Shown here one piece after another: positions 47,986-57,859 of a DNA stretch of 64,000 bases; the stretch's first letter is position 1; each line of letters begins with the position of its first letter. The DNA lies in the NCBI GenBank assembly GCA_021604805.1, contig BQJR01000001.1, positions 310,001-374,000 of the forward strand, read 5' to 3'. A program made the translations under genes and the position numbers. The notes beneath the pieces are model-generated. The model did no database searches. It saw only the letters and a list, made by a program, of their open reading frames with translations, and was not told the DNA's origin. The stretch is from Planctomycetota bacterium. GTDB lineage: Bacteria > Planctomycetota > B15-G4.

Positions 47986-50799
47986 ATGACGCGCACTTTC
48001 CTGGTTGACGGCTCCGCACTCGCCTACCGTTCCTTCTTCGCTCGCGGTCCCGGGCCGGCGTACAGCTACGCCGCCTCGCTGCTCTCGCTGATCGAACGCG
48101 GCGAGCCCGATTACGCCTTGGTGTGCATGGACACACCCAAGCCGACCTTCCGGCACGAGGCCTACCCCGAGTACAAAGCCACGCGCCAGAAGACGCCGCC
48201 CGAGCTCATCGCCCAGCTCCCGAATTTCGAGCGCATCGCGCGCTCGCTCGGCTTCGATGTGTATGCGCTCGAAGGCTGGGAGGCCGACGACGTGATCGGC
48301 ACGCTCGCGCTGCAAGCCGGAGCGGCCGGGCACGAGGTCTTCATGGTCACCGGCGACAAGGACTTCATGCAGGTCGTCGGCGAGAAGGTCGTGATGTGGA
48401 ACCCGAGTCTGGGCCCCGCCGGCGAAGCCGTGATCCAAGGCGAAGAGGCCGTGCGCGAGAAGTTCAACTGTCGTCCCGACCAGGTCACGCAAGTGCTCGC
48501 GCTCATGGGCGACAGCTCCGACAACGTGCCCGGCGTGGCCGGTGTCGGCGAGAAGACCGCGCTCAAACTCATCGGCAAATACGAAGGTCTCGACGACATC
48601 TACGCGCGACTCGACACCGTGGAACCGAAGGGGCTGCGCGCGAAGCTCGAGGCTGGCAAGGAACAGGCCTACCTCTCGCTCGACTTGGTGACGATCCGCA
48701 CCGAAGCCCCCATCAAGGTCGCGCTCGAAGACCTGCAGTACCACGGCCCCGACACCGAAGCGGCGCGCGAGTTGTTCGTCGAGCTCGACTTCCCGTCCTT
48801 GATCAACCGGCTCGGCAGCGACGCGGCCAAGAGCAGCACCGAAGTCGCCGCACGCGAAGACCACATCGTGAAGACAGAGGCCGAGTACAAGGCCTTCCTC
48901 AAGGCGCTCGACAAGCAGTCACGCGTGGTCTTCGATCTCGAGACGACGAACATCGTGGCGCTCGAAGCCGAGATCGTCGGGCTGGCGTTCTGCTGGGAGC
49001 AAGGCGAAGCGTGGTACTTGCCCGCCAACCTGAGCGAGCCCATCTTCGGCCCGGGTGATCGCGGACGCACCGCACGCGAACGCGCCGCCGGTGCCGAAGC
49101 CGGCGACGACATGTTCGCCGCCTCCAGCGACGAGCTCCCCACCACCGGCCGCGGTTTGCCGGGTGACCCGCTCGTGCCGCCCGCAGGCAGTGACCTCGCG
49201 CAGTTCCTCCAAGACCTCAAACCGCGCTTCGAGAGCGGCAAGTTCGAGGTCGCCGGTCAGAACCTCAAGTACGACCTGCACGTGCTCAGCCGCTACGGCC
49301 TGCGCCCCGCCAAGGTCGGCTTCGACACGATGCTCGCGAGCTACTGCCTCGACGCACACCAGAGTCAGCACGGCCTCGACTTCCTGTCGCTCAAGCACCT
49401 CGGCATCACCAAGATCCCCACCAAGGAACTCATCGGCACGGGCAAGAAGCAGATCTCGATGTGGGACGTGCCCGTCGACAAGTGCGGCGAGTACGCCTGC
49501 GAAGACGCCGAGACGACCTTCCAGTTGATGCAGCTCTTCGAGGCGCGCCTCGATGGCGACGAGACGGAGCACGTGTTCCGCGACATCGAGATGCCCGTGC
49601 TCTCGGTGTTGCTCGAGATGGAAGCCAACGGCGTGCTCATCGACAGTGCGCACCTGCGCCGACTCTCCACCGAGATGGACGAACGCATCGACGCGCTCAC
49701 CACCGAGATCCACGAGCTGGCCGGCGAAGAGTTCACGATCAACAGCCCGAAGCAGCTCGGCGCGATCCTGTTCGACAAGCTCGCGATCCACGACGAGCTC
49801 GGCATCAAGCGCATCAAGAAGACCAAGACCGGTTACAGCACCGACGCGTCCGTGCTCGAACTGCTCTCCGCGCACCCGCTGCCGAGCAAGATCCTCGACT
49901 ACCGTCAGCTCACCAAGCTCAAGAGCACCTATGTCGACGCGCTGCCCGAACTCGTGCATCCCGAGAGCGGCCGCATCCACAGCAGCTTCAACCAGGCCGT
50001 AGCCGCCACGGGACGCCTGAGTTCCGCCGACCCGAACCTGCAGAACATCCCCGTGCGCACGCACGAAGGTCGCCGCATCCGCGAAGCTTTCATCGCGCCC
50101 GAGGGCCAGCTGTTGCTCGCCGCCGACTACAGCCAGGTCGAGCTGCGTCTGCTCGCGCACTTGTCGGGCGACGAAGCGATGATTGCGGCCTTCAACGACG
50201 GCGTCGACATTCATGCGCGCACCGCTTCGCTGGTGTTCGGTGTGGAAGAGGCCGATGTCGACGCGGACATGCGCAGCCGCAGCAAGGCGATCAACTTCGG
50301 CATCCTCTACGGCATGGGCGCGCCGCGACTCGCGCGCGAGACGGGCGTGTCGGTGAAGGAAGCCGCCGCCTTCATCGAGCAGTACTTCGCGAGCCTGCCC
50401 GCGGTCAAAGACTGGCTCGACGGCCAACGCGACCGCGCCAAGGAAGACGGCTACGTGTCCACGCTGGCTGGCCGTCGCCGCAAGCTCGAGAACCTCGACG
50501 GCCGCGACCCGCGCGGCTTCGCGGCCGCCATGAACATGGCCGTCAACACGCCGATCCAAGGCACGGCCGCCGACCTGATCAAGCTCGCCATGCTGCGCGT
50601 GCAGCGCGCGCTCCACGACAGCGAGCTCGACGCCCGCGTGATCCTGCAAGTGCACGATGAGCTCGTGTTCGAGGTCGCCGAAGGGCAGGTCGAAGAGCTG
50701 CGCGCGCTGGCCGTCGAACAGATGAGCGGTGCCATGCAGCTCGACGTGCCGCTGGTCGTGGACACGGGCACGGGCACGAACTGGGTCCAGGCGCACTAG
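47986..50799 (+). CDS. polA: DNA polymerase I
   Basis: A 937-residue three-domain PolA for Okazaki-fragment processing and repair gap filling. Residues 1-~265 are the 5' nuclease (FLVDGSALAYRSF, EADDVIGTLA, GDKDFMQV, GDSSDNVPGVAGVGEKTA). Residues ~295-520 are a 3'-5' exonuclease with intact D317/E319 (FDLETTN), the NLKYD segment and the ACEDAETT block, so proofreading should work. The polymerase has DYSQVELRLLAHLSGD, RSKAINFGILYGMG and VHDELVFEV. About 45 extra Pro/Gly/Ala-rich residues at ~352-398 interrupt the exonuclease domain. ATG 47986 is chosen for the conserved TRTFLVDGS start; a TAGGAT box 8 bases earlier hints at a leaderless message. Confidence 0.96.
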   Translation: MTRTFLVDGSALAYRSFFARGPGPAYSYAASLLSLIERGEPDYALVCMDTPKPTFRHEAYPEYKATRQKTPPELIAQLPNFERIARSLGFDVYALEGWEADDVIGTLALQAGAAGHEVFMVTGDKDFMQVVGEKVVMWNPSLGPAGEAVIQGEEAVREKFNCRPDQVTQVLALMGDSSDNVPGVAGVGEKTALKLIGKYEGLDDIYARLDTVEPKGLRAKLEAGKEQAYLSLDLVTIRTEAPIKVALEDLQYHGPDTEAARELFVELDFPSLINRLGSDAAKSSTEVAAREDHIVKTEAEYKAFLKALDKQSRVVFDLETTNIVALEAEIVGLAFCWEQGEAWYLPANLSEPIFGPGDRGRTARERAAGAEAGDDMFAASSDELPTTGRGLPGDPLVPPAGSDLAQFLQDLKPRFESGKFEVAGQNLKYDLHVLSRYGLRPAKVGFDTMLASYCLDAHQSQHGLDFLSLKHLGITKIPTKELIGTGKKQISMWDVPVDKCGEYACEDAETTFQLMQLFEARLDGDETEHVFRDIEMPVLSVLLEMEANGVLIDSAHLRRLSTEMDERIDALTTEIHELAGEEFTINSPKQLGAILFDKLAIHDELGIKRIKKTKTGYSTDASVLELLSAHPLPSKILDYRQLTKLKSTYVDALPELVHPESGRIHSSFNQAVAATGRLSSADPNLQNIPVRTHEGRRIREAFIAPEGQLLLAADYSQVELRLLAHLSGDEAMIAAFNDGVDIHARTASLVFGVEEADVDADMRSRSKAINFGILYGMGAPRLARETGVSVKEAAAFIEQYFASLPAVKDWLDGQRDRAKEDGYVSTLAGRRRKLENLDGRDPRGFAAAMNMAVNTPIQGTAADLIKLAMLRVQRALHDSELDARVILQVHDELVFEVAEGQVEELRALAVEQMSGAMQLDVPLVVDTGTGTNWVQAH

Positions 50800-50864
50800 T
50801 CGCTGCAACCTCGCGCCGGGCGGCGCATCAGGCCACGCAACCATCCTCTCTCGCGAGCCATGAC

Positions 50865-51905
50865 ATGTTCCGACGAAGCGTCGTCATCGCCTTGACCCTC
50901 ACGTCCTTGCTGCTGACAGCGCGCCTCGAGGCCGAGACCGTGGTGCTGCTCCCGGGCGACGACCTGCAAGCCGCCATCGACGCCGCGCAACCCGACGACG
51001 AGCTGCACCTGCTGCCCGGCGAGTACCTCGGCGACATCACTTTGGGTGGCAAGCAGATCCGCATCGTGGGCTCGGGCGGACACAGCGTGCTGCGTGGCAC
51101 GGGCGGCGGCCCCGTGGTGACCATCGATGAGAGCGAGACGCCGCTCACCGTGCTCGACTCGCTCACGATCACGGGCGGCGTGGCCCTGCGCGGCGGCGGC
51201 GTGTTCATCGACGGCAGCTCGCCGACTCTGGTGCGCTGTCGCATCGTCGGCAACCAATCGAGCAGTCAGGGAAGCGGCGTGTGGATCGGCGGCGGCAGCA
51301 ACGCGCTGCTGTTCAACAACCTGATCGCCTACAACACGCGCGTGCAGAACGCTGACCCGCACGGCATCCAGATCGTGAGCGCGTCCCCCGCCGTGATCAA
51401 CAACACGATCGTGCGGCACGACAGCAACGGCATCCTCATCTCGGGCAGCTCCGAGGCGCTGATCCAACAGAACGTGATCGCCTGGAACGGCGCCGTGGTC
51501 GGCGGCACGGTTCGCGGCCGCGGCATCTGCGACTTCTCGATCGGCTCCTGGATCATCAACAACGACTTCCATCGCAACCGTCGCTCGGCGCTGCTGCGCG
51601 GGGGCAAGGACTGGAAGCGTCTCGGGAAGTTCCAGAAGCAGAACCCCGATCACGAGCGCGTGTTCGACAATGTCGACGGCAACCCGGGCTTCCGCGGCGG
51701 CGCGCCGAAGCAGCTCGAAGCTGTCGACTGCTTCGACTTGCAGGTCTGCGATCAACGCAAGGGTCGCGCCATCGACGCCGGCATCGACGACCCCGACTCG
51801 CGCGACCTCGACGGCAGCCGCAACACGATCGGCCACACAGGCGGGCCCTTCGCAGAAGGATCCCTGCAGCTCCCGTCGCCCAACGACGCCTTGCCGCCGG
51901 GGTAG
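50865..51905 (+). CDS. Secreted right-handed parallel beta-helix protein
   Basis: A 346-residue exported protein: signal peptide of about 23 residues (FRRSVVIALTLTSLLLTARLEA). It opens with LLPGDDLQAAIDAAQPDDELHLLPG, the start typical of pectate-lyase-like beta-helices. Successive coils follow (GVFIDGSSPTLVRC, NALLFNNLIAYN, SPAVINNTIVRHDSNGILISGSSEALIQQNVIAWN). It ends with RAIDAGIDDPDSRDLDGSRNTIGHTG, a Ca-binding-like motif found in planctomycete polymorphic outer-membrane/right-handed helix proteins. Polysaccharide binding or lyase activity is possible but no catalytic triad is evident. Confidence 0.8.
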   Translation: MFRRSVVIALTLTSLLLTARLEAETVVLLPGDDLQAAIDAAQPDDELHLLPGEYLGDITLGGKQIRIVGSGGHSVLRGTGGGPVVTIDESETPLTVLDSLTITGGVALRGGGVFIDGSSPTLVRCRIVGNQSSSQGSGVWIGGGSNALLFNNLIAYNTRVQNADPHGIQIVSASPAVINNTIVRHDSNGILISGSSEALIQQNVIAWNGAVVGGTVRGRGICDFSIGSWIINNDFHRNRRSALLRGGKDWKRLGKFQKQNPDHERVFDNVDGNPGFRGGAPKQLEAVDCFDLQVCDQRKGRAIDAGIDDPDSRDLDGSRNTIGHTGGPFAEGSLQLPSPNDALPPG

Positions 51906-51959
51906 GAGAGCCGACGTCCGGCGATTAACATCAGACCTCGCTCCTCCCTCGGGTTGCGC

Positions 51960-52562
51960 ATGACCGCGAACGCCGCCACGCTCCTGCTGCAGCGCCTCCA
52001 GGCTGGCGACGGCCAGGCGGGCGAGCAACTCTTCCCGCTGGTCTACGAAGAGCTGCACCGCCTCGCCGAGCGCTACATGAGCCGGCAGAACAACGCGCAC
52101 ACCTTGCAGCCCACGGCGCTCGTGCACGAAGCCTACGTGAAGCTGATCCACGTGGACCCGGCGCGGCTCAGCGACGGGGCGCACTTCTTTCGGTTGGCAG
52201 CCTCGGCGATGCGCTCGATCCTCGTGGACCACGCGCGCGCTCGGCAACGCGTGAAGCGCGGCGGCGATCGGCTACGCGTCACGCTCGACGACCCTCTCGT
52301 CACCACCGGCGACGACGACCGCCTGCCCGACCTGCTCGACCTCGATGCCGCGCTCGAACGCCTCGGCGACATGGACAAGCAGCTCGCCGAGATCGTCGAG
52401 GCGCGCTTCTTCGGCGGCCTCACCGTGCCCGAGACCGCGAGCCTCAGCGGGGTCTCGGCGCGCACGGTCGAACGCGGCTGGCGCGTGGCGCGCGCCTGGT
52501 TGTTGCAGGAGCTCGGCGGCAGCGATGCCTCCGGCGATGTGGCGGCCCCACCCGCCTCATGA
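51960..52562 (+). CDS. ECF RNA polymerase sigma factor (planctomycete/acidobacterial type)
   Basis: A 200-residue ECF sigma factor of the group whose members sit beside Ser/Thr kinases. Region 2 reads LYEELHRLAERYM and LQPTALVHEAYVKLI (about 25-60), AHFFRLAASAMRSILVDHARAR follows, and region 4 ends with LTVPETASLSGVSARTVERGWRVARAWLLQEL, a DNA-binding helix-turn-helix. ATG 51960 is preferred to TTG 51954. No anti-sigma factor nearby; the adjoining kinase (25 bases downstream) is the likely controller. A TAACAT box lies 29 bases upstream. Confidence 0.92.
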   Translation: MTANAATLLLQRLQAGDGQAGEQLFPLVYEELHRLAERYMSRQNNAHTLQPTALVHEAYVKLIHVDPARLSDGAHFFRLAASAMRSILVDHARARQRVKRGGDRLRVTLDDPLVTTGDDDRLPDLLDLDAALERLGDMDKQLAEIVEARFFGGLTVPETASLSGVSARTVERGWRVARAWLLQELGGSDASGDVAAPPAS

Positions 52563-52587
52563 CGTTGCTGCTCTCGGAGACGCGCCC

Positions 52588-55338
52588 ATGAACCCCGAGC
52601 GCTGGACACGCCTACGCAGCCTCACCGAACGTTGCCTCGACCTCACGCCCGCCGAGCGTGAGACGCTGCTCGACGACGAGTGCGTGAACGACGAGCAGCT
52701 GCGTCACGAGGTCGACCGTCTGCTCCTCGAGGACGGCAGACCCGACCCCTTCACCGAAGTGCTGGAGCCGGCGTTGGCCTCGCTCGGGCGCGGCGCGCGC
52801 CTCGTCGAGCAACTCTCCGGCCGCAGGCTGGGTCGCTACCACGTGCTCGAGTTGCTCGGTCGCGGGGGCATGGGTGCCGTGTACGAAGCGCAGCAGGAAG
52901 AGCCGCAGCGACGCGTGGCGCTCAAGGTCCTCGATCTGGGCCTGGCCTCACCCGACGCCCGTGCGCGCTTCCTCTACGAGGCCGAGATCCTGGCGCGCCT
53001 CACGCACCCAGGCATCGCGCAGATCCTCGAGGCCGGCACCGCTGACATCGACGGTGTGGCGCTACCGTGGTTCGCGATGCAACACGTGCCGCAAGCGCAC
53101 GACCTCATGGAGCACGCGCACCTGAGGTCGCTCGACGCGAACGCGCGCATCGCACTCTTCCTGCAGCTCTGCGACGCCGTGCAGCACGGTCACGAACAAG
53201 GCGTGGTGCACCGCGACCTGAAACCGTCGAACGTGCTCGTGGATGGCGCGGGGCGGGTGCGCGTGATCGACTTCGGCGTGGCCCGCGCGAGCGGCCCGGC
53301 GGGCGCGCGTCACACCACGGCCGGTCAGCTGCTCGGCACGCTGCCGTACATGAGCCCCGAACAGGTGGCCGGTGACCCTGACGCCGTCGACACGCGCAGC
53401 GATGTGTACAGCCTCGGCTTGCTGCTACGCGAGTTGCTCAGCGGCACCAAGGCCTACGACCTCGACGGACTCAACCTGCCAGAGGCCGCGCGTGTGATCG
53501 CCACGCGTGCCCCCGCCAGCTTGAGCAGCGTGGCGCCCGCGCTGCCCGAAGACCTCGAATGGATCCTGGGACGCGCGCTCGAGAAGGACAAGCGCGACCG
53601 CTACGCCAGCGTGTCGGAGTTGGCCGCCGATCTGCGCCGACTGCAAGCGCACGAACCCGTGCTCGCCAGCCCACCCACGCGCAGTTATCGGGTGCGCAAG
53701 TTCGTGCGTCGGCATCGGCTGAGCGTGGTGTTGAGCGCGCTCGTGCTGCTGAGTCTGCTGGGCGGACTCGTCGGCACCTTGCTGAGTTACTTCGGGGAGC
53801 AAGAGCAGCGCGCCGAAGCGCAGCGCCAAGGTGAGCTCGCGCAACTGCGTGCCGAACAGGCACTGCGGGCCGGGGAGTTGGCCGAAGAGCGTCGCGCGGA
53901 CGCTGAGGCGGCGCGCGCGCTCGCCGATGAACGCCTGCTGGACTTGCAAGCCGAACAGGGGCGCCTGCGTGCGTCGCGGGACTTCCTCACCTCGATGTTC
54001 GAATCCGTGCGCGGGCGACGCGACCCCGAGTCGGTGCGCGTGGTGGAGATCCTCGACGACGCCTCGAGCCGGCTCGCGGAGCTCGGCAACAACGAGCCGC
54101 TCGTGCAGGCCGAGCTGCATCACGAGATCGGCAGCGCGCTGGGCTGGTTGGGGCGTCACGCGCAGGCCTCGAAACATCTCAGCGCCGCCCTCGCGCTGCA
54201 ACGCGAACACCTGCCACCCGGCGCGCCCGAGAGTTTCACCACGCTCACGCGCCTGGCGATCACGCTCGAGGGTGAAGAACAACTCGAGATCGAGAACACT
54301 CTGCTCGACTGGATCGACACCTACGGCGAGCGTCTCTCCGACACGGCCATCTCCTGCCTCCACCGACGCGGGCGGACGCTTCGTGATCTGGGGCGGCTCG
54401 ACGCCTCTCGCGCCGATCTGATCCAAGCGCTCGAGCGACTCGACGAGCGCGAAGCAAAGGGGCTCGATGTCGATCGTCGGAGCATGTCGCTGCGCAGTCG
54501 CACGCTCGGCGAGCTGGCGCGCACCTACCTCGACCTCGACGAACACGCACTCGCCGAACGCGCCTTCATCGACCTCGCCGCGCAACTCGTGCGTCAGCAC
54601 GGGTTGGACGGGGCGCCGCCCGCCGACCTCGGCGACGCCGCCGAACAGATCGCGGAAGCACTCGAGCGCGCGCTGGCAACCTTCACCCTGCAGCGCGACG
54701 CCGACCTCGAGCTCGACGACCTCAGCAATCGCGCGCAAGACCTCTACGCGCTCATGCTGCACCGCGCCCAGCGCGACGAGCCGCAGCTCTGGGAACCCGC
54801 CGAGCGTTTGATCCGCGCTACCCTCGCGATCGACATGGCCTTGTACGGCAGCGCGAGCCGCTCGGCCGCCGTCACCCGGATGAGCCTCTCGCAAGTGCTC
54901 AGTTTCTTGGGCGACGCCGAAGCGGCCGAAGCCGAAGCGCGCACCGTGCTCTCCATTTACCTCGCCCTCGACGGCGACGACGCGCGCTCGGTCGCGCTCG
55001 CGCGCTTGTCGCTCGCGCAGGCGCTCAACTTCCAGGGGCGCAACGAGGAGGCCGAGCTCGAGGTGCGCGAGACGCTGCGCATCTACGAAGCACGCATGGG
55101 CGCCGACGCCTGGCCCGTGGCCGAGATGCGCGTGAACCACGGCATCGCGCTGCGCAACTTGGAGCGCTACGACGAAGCCGAGAGCGCGCTGCTCGGCGGC
55201 TACGCAGTGTTGGAAGCCCAACTCGGGCTTGAACACGGACAGGTGCAGTGGGTGCGCTCCGAGATCGCCACGCTCTACGAACTCATGGGTCGCGACGAGG
55301 ACAGCGCGCGCTGGTCGCCCGGCGCCGACGGTGCGTGA
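52588..55338 (+). CDS. Membrane Ser/Thr protein kinase with C-terminal TPR repeats
   Basis: A 916-residue Hanks-type kinase. Residues ~84-345 hold the kinase domain: Gly loop GRGGMGAVY (91-99), catalytic Lys 113 (VALKVL), HRDLKPSN with Asp 210, DFG 228-230 and SPE 256-258. A single transmembrane helix at ~378-401 separates it from a periplasmic part with a coiled coil (405-460) and about ten tetratricopeptide-like units to the end. Layout is that of the ECF sigma-coupled planctomycete kinases. All catalytic residues are present, so it should be active. Ribosome site GGAG upstream of ATG 52588. Probable target: the sigma factor just before it. Confidence 0.93.
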   Translation: MNPERWTRLRSLTERCLDLTPAERETLLDDECVNDEQLRHEVDRLLLEDGRPDPFTEVLEPALASLGRGARLVEQLSGRRLGRYHVLELLGRGGMGAVYEAQQEEPQRRVALKVLDLGLASPDARARFLYEAEILARLTHPGIAQILEAGTADIDGVALPWFAMQHVPQAHDLMEHAHLRSLDANARIALFLQLCDAVQHGHEQGVVHRDLKPSNVLVDGAGRVRVIDFGVARASGPAGARHTTAGQLLGTLPYMSPEQVAGDPDAVDTRSDVYSLGLLLRELLSGTKAYDLDGLNLPEAARVIATRAPASLSSVAPALPEDLEWILGRALEKDKRDRYASVSELAADLRRLQAHEPVLASPPTRSYRVRKFVRRHRLSVVLSALVLLSLLGGLVGTLLSYFGEQEQRAEAQRQGELAQLRAEQALRAGELAEERRADAEAARALADERLLDLQAEQGRLRASRDFLTSMFESVRGRRDPESVRVVEILDDASSRLAELGNNEPLVQAELHHEIGSALGWLGRHAQASKHLSAALALQREHLPPGAPESFTTLTRLAITLEGEEQLEIENTLLDWIDTYGERLSDTAISCLHRRGRTLRDLGRLDASRADLIQALERLDEREAKGLDVDRRSMSLRSRTLGELARTYLDLDEHALAERAFIDLAAQLVRQHGLDGAPPADLGDAAEQIAEALERALATFTLQRDADLELDDLSNRAQDLYALMLHRAQRDEPQLWEPAERLIRATLAIDMALYGSASRSAAVTRMSLSQVLSFLGDAEAAEAEARTVLSIYLALDGDDARSVALARLSLAQALNFQGRNEEAELEVRETLRIYEARMGADAWPVAEMRVNHGIALRNLERYDEAESALLGGYAVLEAQLGLEHGQVQWVRSEIATLYELMGRDEDSARWSPGADGA

Positions 55339-55363
55339 GTCGTGCTGCGCGCGGGCGAGGGCT

Positions 55364-55387
55364 GAGCGCGGAGGCGGCGCCGCGCTC
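55364..55387. terminator. Hairpin between convergent kinase and hydrolase genes
   Basis: 8-bp perfect stem GAGCGCGG/CCGCGCTC with an 8-nt loop, 26 bases after the kinase stop. No T run on either strand. Confidence 0.4.
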
Positions 55388-55431
55388 CCGCACTGGCAAG
55401 CGCTGCACCGGCTCGAGCGCTGCGCAGCTGT

Positions 55432-56526
55432 TCAGCCGTCGAGCTGTGCGCGCAACAGCTCGATGGCCGCGGCGCGTGCGTCGAAGTCGGCGTTGCCGAC
55501 CACACCGATCGCCACACCGCGCTCCGGGAGCACGCGCATCTCGGCGGTGAAACCGGGGCCGCGTCCGCCGTGGAAGAGCACGGGGTCGCCCGCTGACTCT
55601 GGCGCCGAGGATCGGAACTGGAAGCCGAGCGTGCGCTTCTCACTGCGCCGCGCGGAAGGGTCGTCGAAGGGCGTGGCTTGCTGCGCTCGCGCGCTGCTCG
55701 ACAAGGCCTCGGTGTCGCCCGGCGTGCCGGCGCCGGTGAGCAGACCGTGCAACACGCGACCCAGATCGCCGATCGGTCCGACGAGTCCACCGTGGGCGGG
55801 ATGCATGAGTTCGCGGCGGCGCATGAGCAGGTGCTTCCCGACGCGACCGTCGACGAAGCGTCGGCCGGTGAGCAGTCGCAGCAGCACCGCCATGCTCCCG
55901 CGGCGACGCAGGTGGCCGCGCGCGAGGGGCGCCTCCGCAGCAGCGCCGAGCGTGGTTCGCGTGGCGCCCCAGGGCTCGAGCAACTCCGTGCGTAGCAGCG
56001 TCTCGAGCGGCGCGGCGTGCACCTGTTCGAGCAGCGCGCCGAGCGCCACGTAGCCGAGGTTGCTGTAGCGCGTGCCGCGGCGCGCGAGGCGTCGGTGGCG
56101 TCGCAGCAGACCGGTCAAGGCTGGCGCCGCCTCGGGGCGCGGCACCTCGGGTTCGCGGAACCACGCGGCGGCGTGCAGTTGCCGGTCACGCAGGCCGCCT
56201 GCGTGCGCGAGCAGCTCGCGCGGCGTCACGGTGGCGTGCCGGGTTGAGAGCGCGCCGTCCCACGCGCGGAGCTGCGCGGCGAGCGGCGCATCGAGCGCGA
56301 CGCGGCCCTGCTCGGCAGCGCGCAACACCGCAGCCGCCACGACGGGTTTGGTGAGCGAGTACCAGCGCAGCAGGCTGTCGTGGGTGAGCGCTTCGCGGGT
56401 GCGCAGGTCAGCGAGCCCCACGACCTCGCACGAGGGCGGCCTCCCCGCGCGCACGACTGTGATCGCCAAGCCAGGGATCGACCGAGCCAGCAACATGTTC
56501 TCGTTGACGACGTCGCCGCCTGACAT
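55432..56526 (-). CDS. Serine hydrolase of the beta-lactamase/DD-peptidase superfamily
   Basis: A 364-residue beta-lactamase-fold protein (class C/esterase-type). The SxxK catalytic pair is S57 and K60 (WYSLTKPV), followed by the Tyr-containing YSNLGY and a late HGGRGPGF, the three expected elements. No signal peptide, so it probably acts in the cytoplasm or on small esters rather than in cell-wall synthesis. ATG 56526 chosen over TTG 56535. 43 bases after pyrC in the same direction. Substrate unknown; a true beta-lactamase is not implied. Confidence 0.82.
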   Translation of the reverse strand: MSGGDVVNENMLLARSIPGLAITVVRAGRPPSCEVVGLADLRTREALTHDSLLRWYSLTKPVVAAAVLRAAEQGRVALDAPLAAQLRAWDGALSTRHATVTPRELLAHAGGLRDRQLHAAAWFREPEVPRPEAAPALTGLLRRHRRLARRGTRYSNLGYVALGALLEQVHAAPLETLLRTELLEPWGATRTTLGAAAEAPLARGHLRRRGSMAVLLRLLTGRRFVDGRVGKHLLMRRRELMHPAHGGLVGPIGDLGRVLHGLLTGAGTPGDTEALSSSARAQQATPFDDPSARRSEKRTLGFQFRSSAPESAGDPVLFHGGRGPGFTAEMRVLPERGVAIGVVGNADFDARAAAIELLRAQLDG

Positions 56527-56569
56527 CACGCGCAACCGCGTCTGTCTGCGCGCAGCTGCCGCCGCACGC

Positions 56570-57859
56570 TCACGCCTCGCGGCGGTGCACGACCTCGCCC
56601 ATCACCATCGTGAGCTGCGGCCAGCCCATGAGTTCGAGGCCTTCGTAGGGCGACTGTTTGGCCTTGCTGAAGTGTTCGGCCGCGCGCACGACGCGCCGCT
56701 CGCTCGGGTCGACGAGCACCAGGTCGGCGTCGCAACCGACTTCGATGCGTCCCTTGCTCGTGAAGCCGTGCAGCTCCGCGGGGCGCGCGGCCGCGCGATC
56801 GATCACGGTGGCGAGGTCGAGCAGGCCGCGCTCCACCAGCGAGAGGCAGAGCGGCATGAAGATGTCGAGGCAAGGGATGCCGGATGGTGCCTCCGCGAAG
56901 GGCCGCGCCTTCTCTTCGGCCGTGTGCGGCGCGTGATCCGACGACAGGCAGTCGACAGCCCCGCTGCGCAGGCCTTCGGCGAGTCGCTCGCTGTCCGCGC
57001 GTGTCTTGATCGACGGGTTCACGCGCAGCAGCGCGCCGAGCCGCGCCGTGTCCTCGTGCGTGAAGTAGAGGTAGTGCGGGCAGGTGCCGCCCGTGACGGC
57101 TTGCCCCGCGTTGCGCGCACGCTCCACGAGGTCGACGGCGCCGCCGGTGGACATGTGGAAGATGTGCACGCGCGCGCCCGTTTCGCGCCCCAGTGCGATC
57201 GAGTTCTCCGTGGCGACGACCTCTGCGGCCGCAGGGCGCGCGAGGTGCCAGGTGTCGGCACTGCCGCCGCCGTGCTTGGCCAGGCCCTCGGCGATGAGCG
57301 GGCCGTCTTCAGCGTGCACGAAGACCCAGTGACCGGTGGCGGCGGCTTCCTCGAAGAGCGCGCGCACGCGCTCGGCGCCCTGGACATCGATGCCGCCGGT
57401 GCTCGGGCCGAGGAAGATCTTGTAGCCGGCCACGAGGTCAGCCATCTCGGCGAGGTTTCCGCGCGCGGTGGGCACGAGGCTGCCGTAGACCGCCACGTTG
57501 ACCACCGACTTCGGGCGCACCTGGTCGAGCTTGGCTTGCACCGCGCTGCGGCTCGTCATCAGCGGCTGGTTGTTCTGGATCTCAAGCAGCGTGGTGATGC
57601 CGCCCGCCGCCGCGGCGCGCGTGCCGCTGGCGTAGCCTTCCTTGTGTTCGAGGCCCGGCTCGCGCAGGTGCACGTGGTCGTCGATGAAACCGGGGAGCAG
57701 CCAGCGGCCGGCCGCCTCGATGCGCGTGGCGGCCTCGGGCTTGGCGAGCTTGCCCTCGAGCTCCACGGCCACGATCTCGTGCCCTTCCACGAGCACGTCC
57801 CAGCGCTCGCTCGCATGCCGCGTCGGGAGCACCGCCCCCGTGAACAGCGTGACCTTCAC
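56570..57859 (-). CDS. pyrC: Dihydroorotase
   Basis: A 429-residue type I amidohydrolase that interconverts carbamoyl-aspartate and dihydroorotate. GFIDDHVHLREPG with metal ligands H62 and H64, the carboxylated Lys at about 147 (AGYKIFLGPS), HAEDG, HMSTGGAVDLV and SDHAPHTAEEK (catalytic Asp) are all there. Sequence style is close to allantoinase/dihydropyrimidinase relatives, but the pyrD in this window favours dihydroorotase. ATG 57859 overlaps the stop of the RsbU-type phosphatase gene, an unusual partner. Confidence 0.86.
   Translation of the reverse strand: MKVTLFTGAVLPTRHASERWDVLVEGHEIVAVELEGKLAKPEAATRIEAAGRWLLPGFIDDHVHLREPGLEHKEGYASGTRAAAAGGITTLLEIQNNQPLMTSRSAVQAKLDQVRPKSVVNVAVYGSLVPTARGNLAEMADLVAGYKIFLGPSTGGIDVQGAERVRALFEEAAATGHWVFVHAEDGPLIAEGLAKHGGGSADTWHLARPAAAEVVATENSIALGRETGARVHIFHMSTGGAVDLVERARNAGQAVTGGTCPHYLYFTHEDTARLGALLRVNPSIKTRADSERLAEGLRSGAVDCLSSDHAPHTAEEKARPFAEAPSGIPCLDIFMPLCLSLVERGLLDLATVIDRAAARPAELHGFTSKGRIEVGCDADLVLVDPSERRVVRAAEHFSKAKQSPYEGLELMGWPQLTMVMGEVVHRREA

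Noticed and set aside
55432..56526. Antibiotic-inactivating beta-lactamase
   Set aside because: No signal peptide and the SxxK/YxN/HxG pattern fits the broad esterase/beta-lactamase-like family; resistance is not supported.
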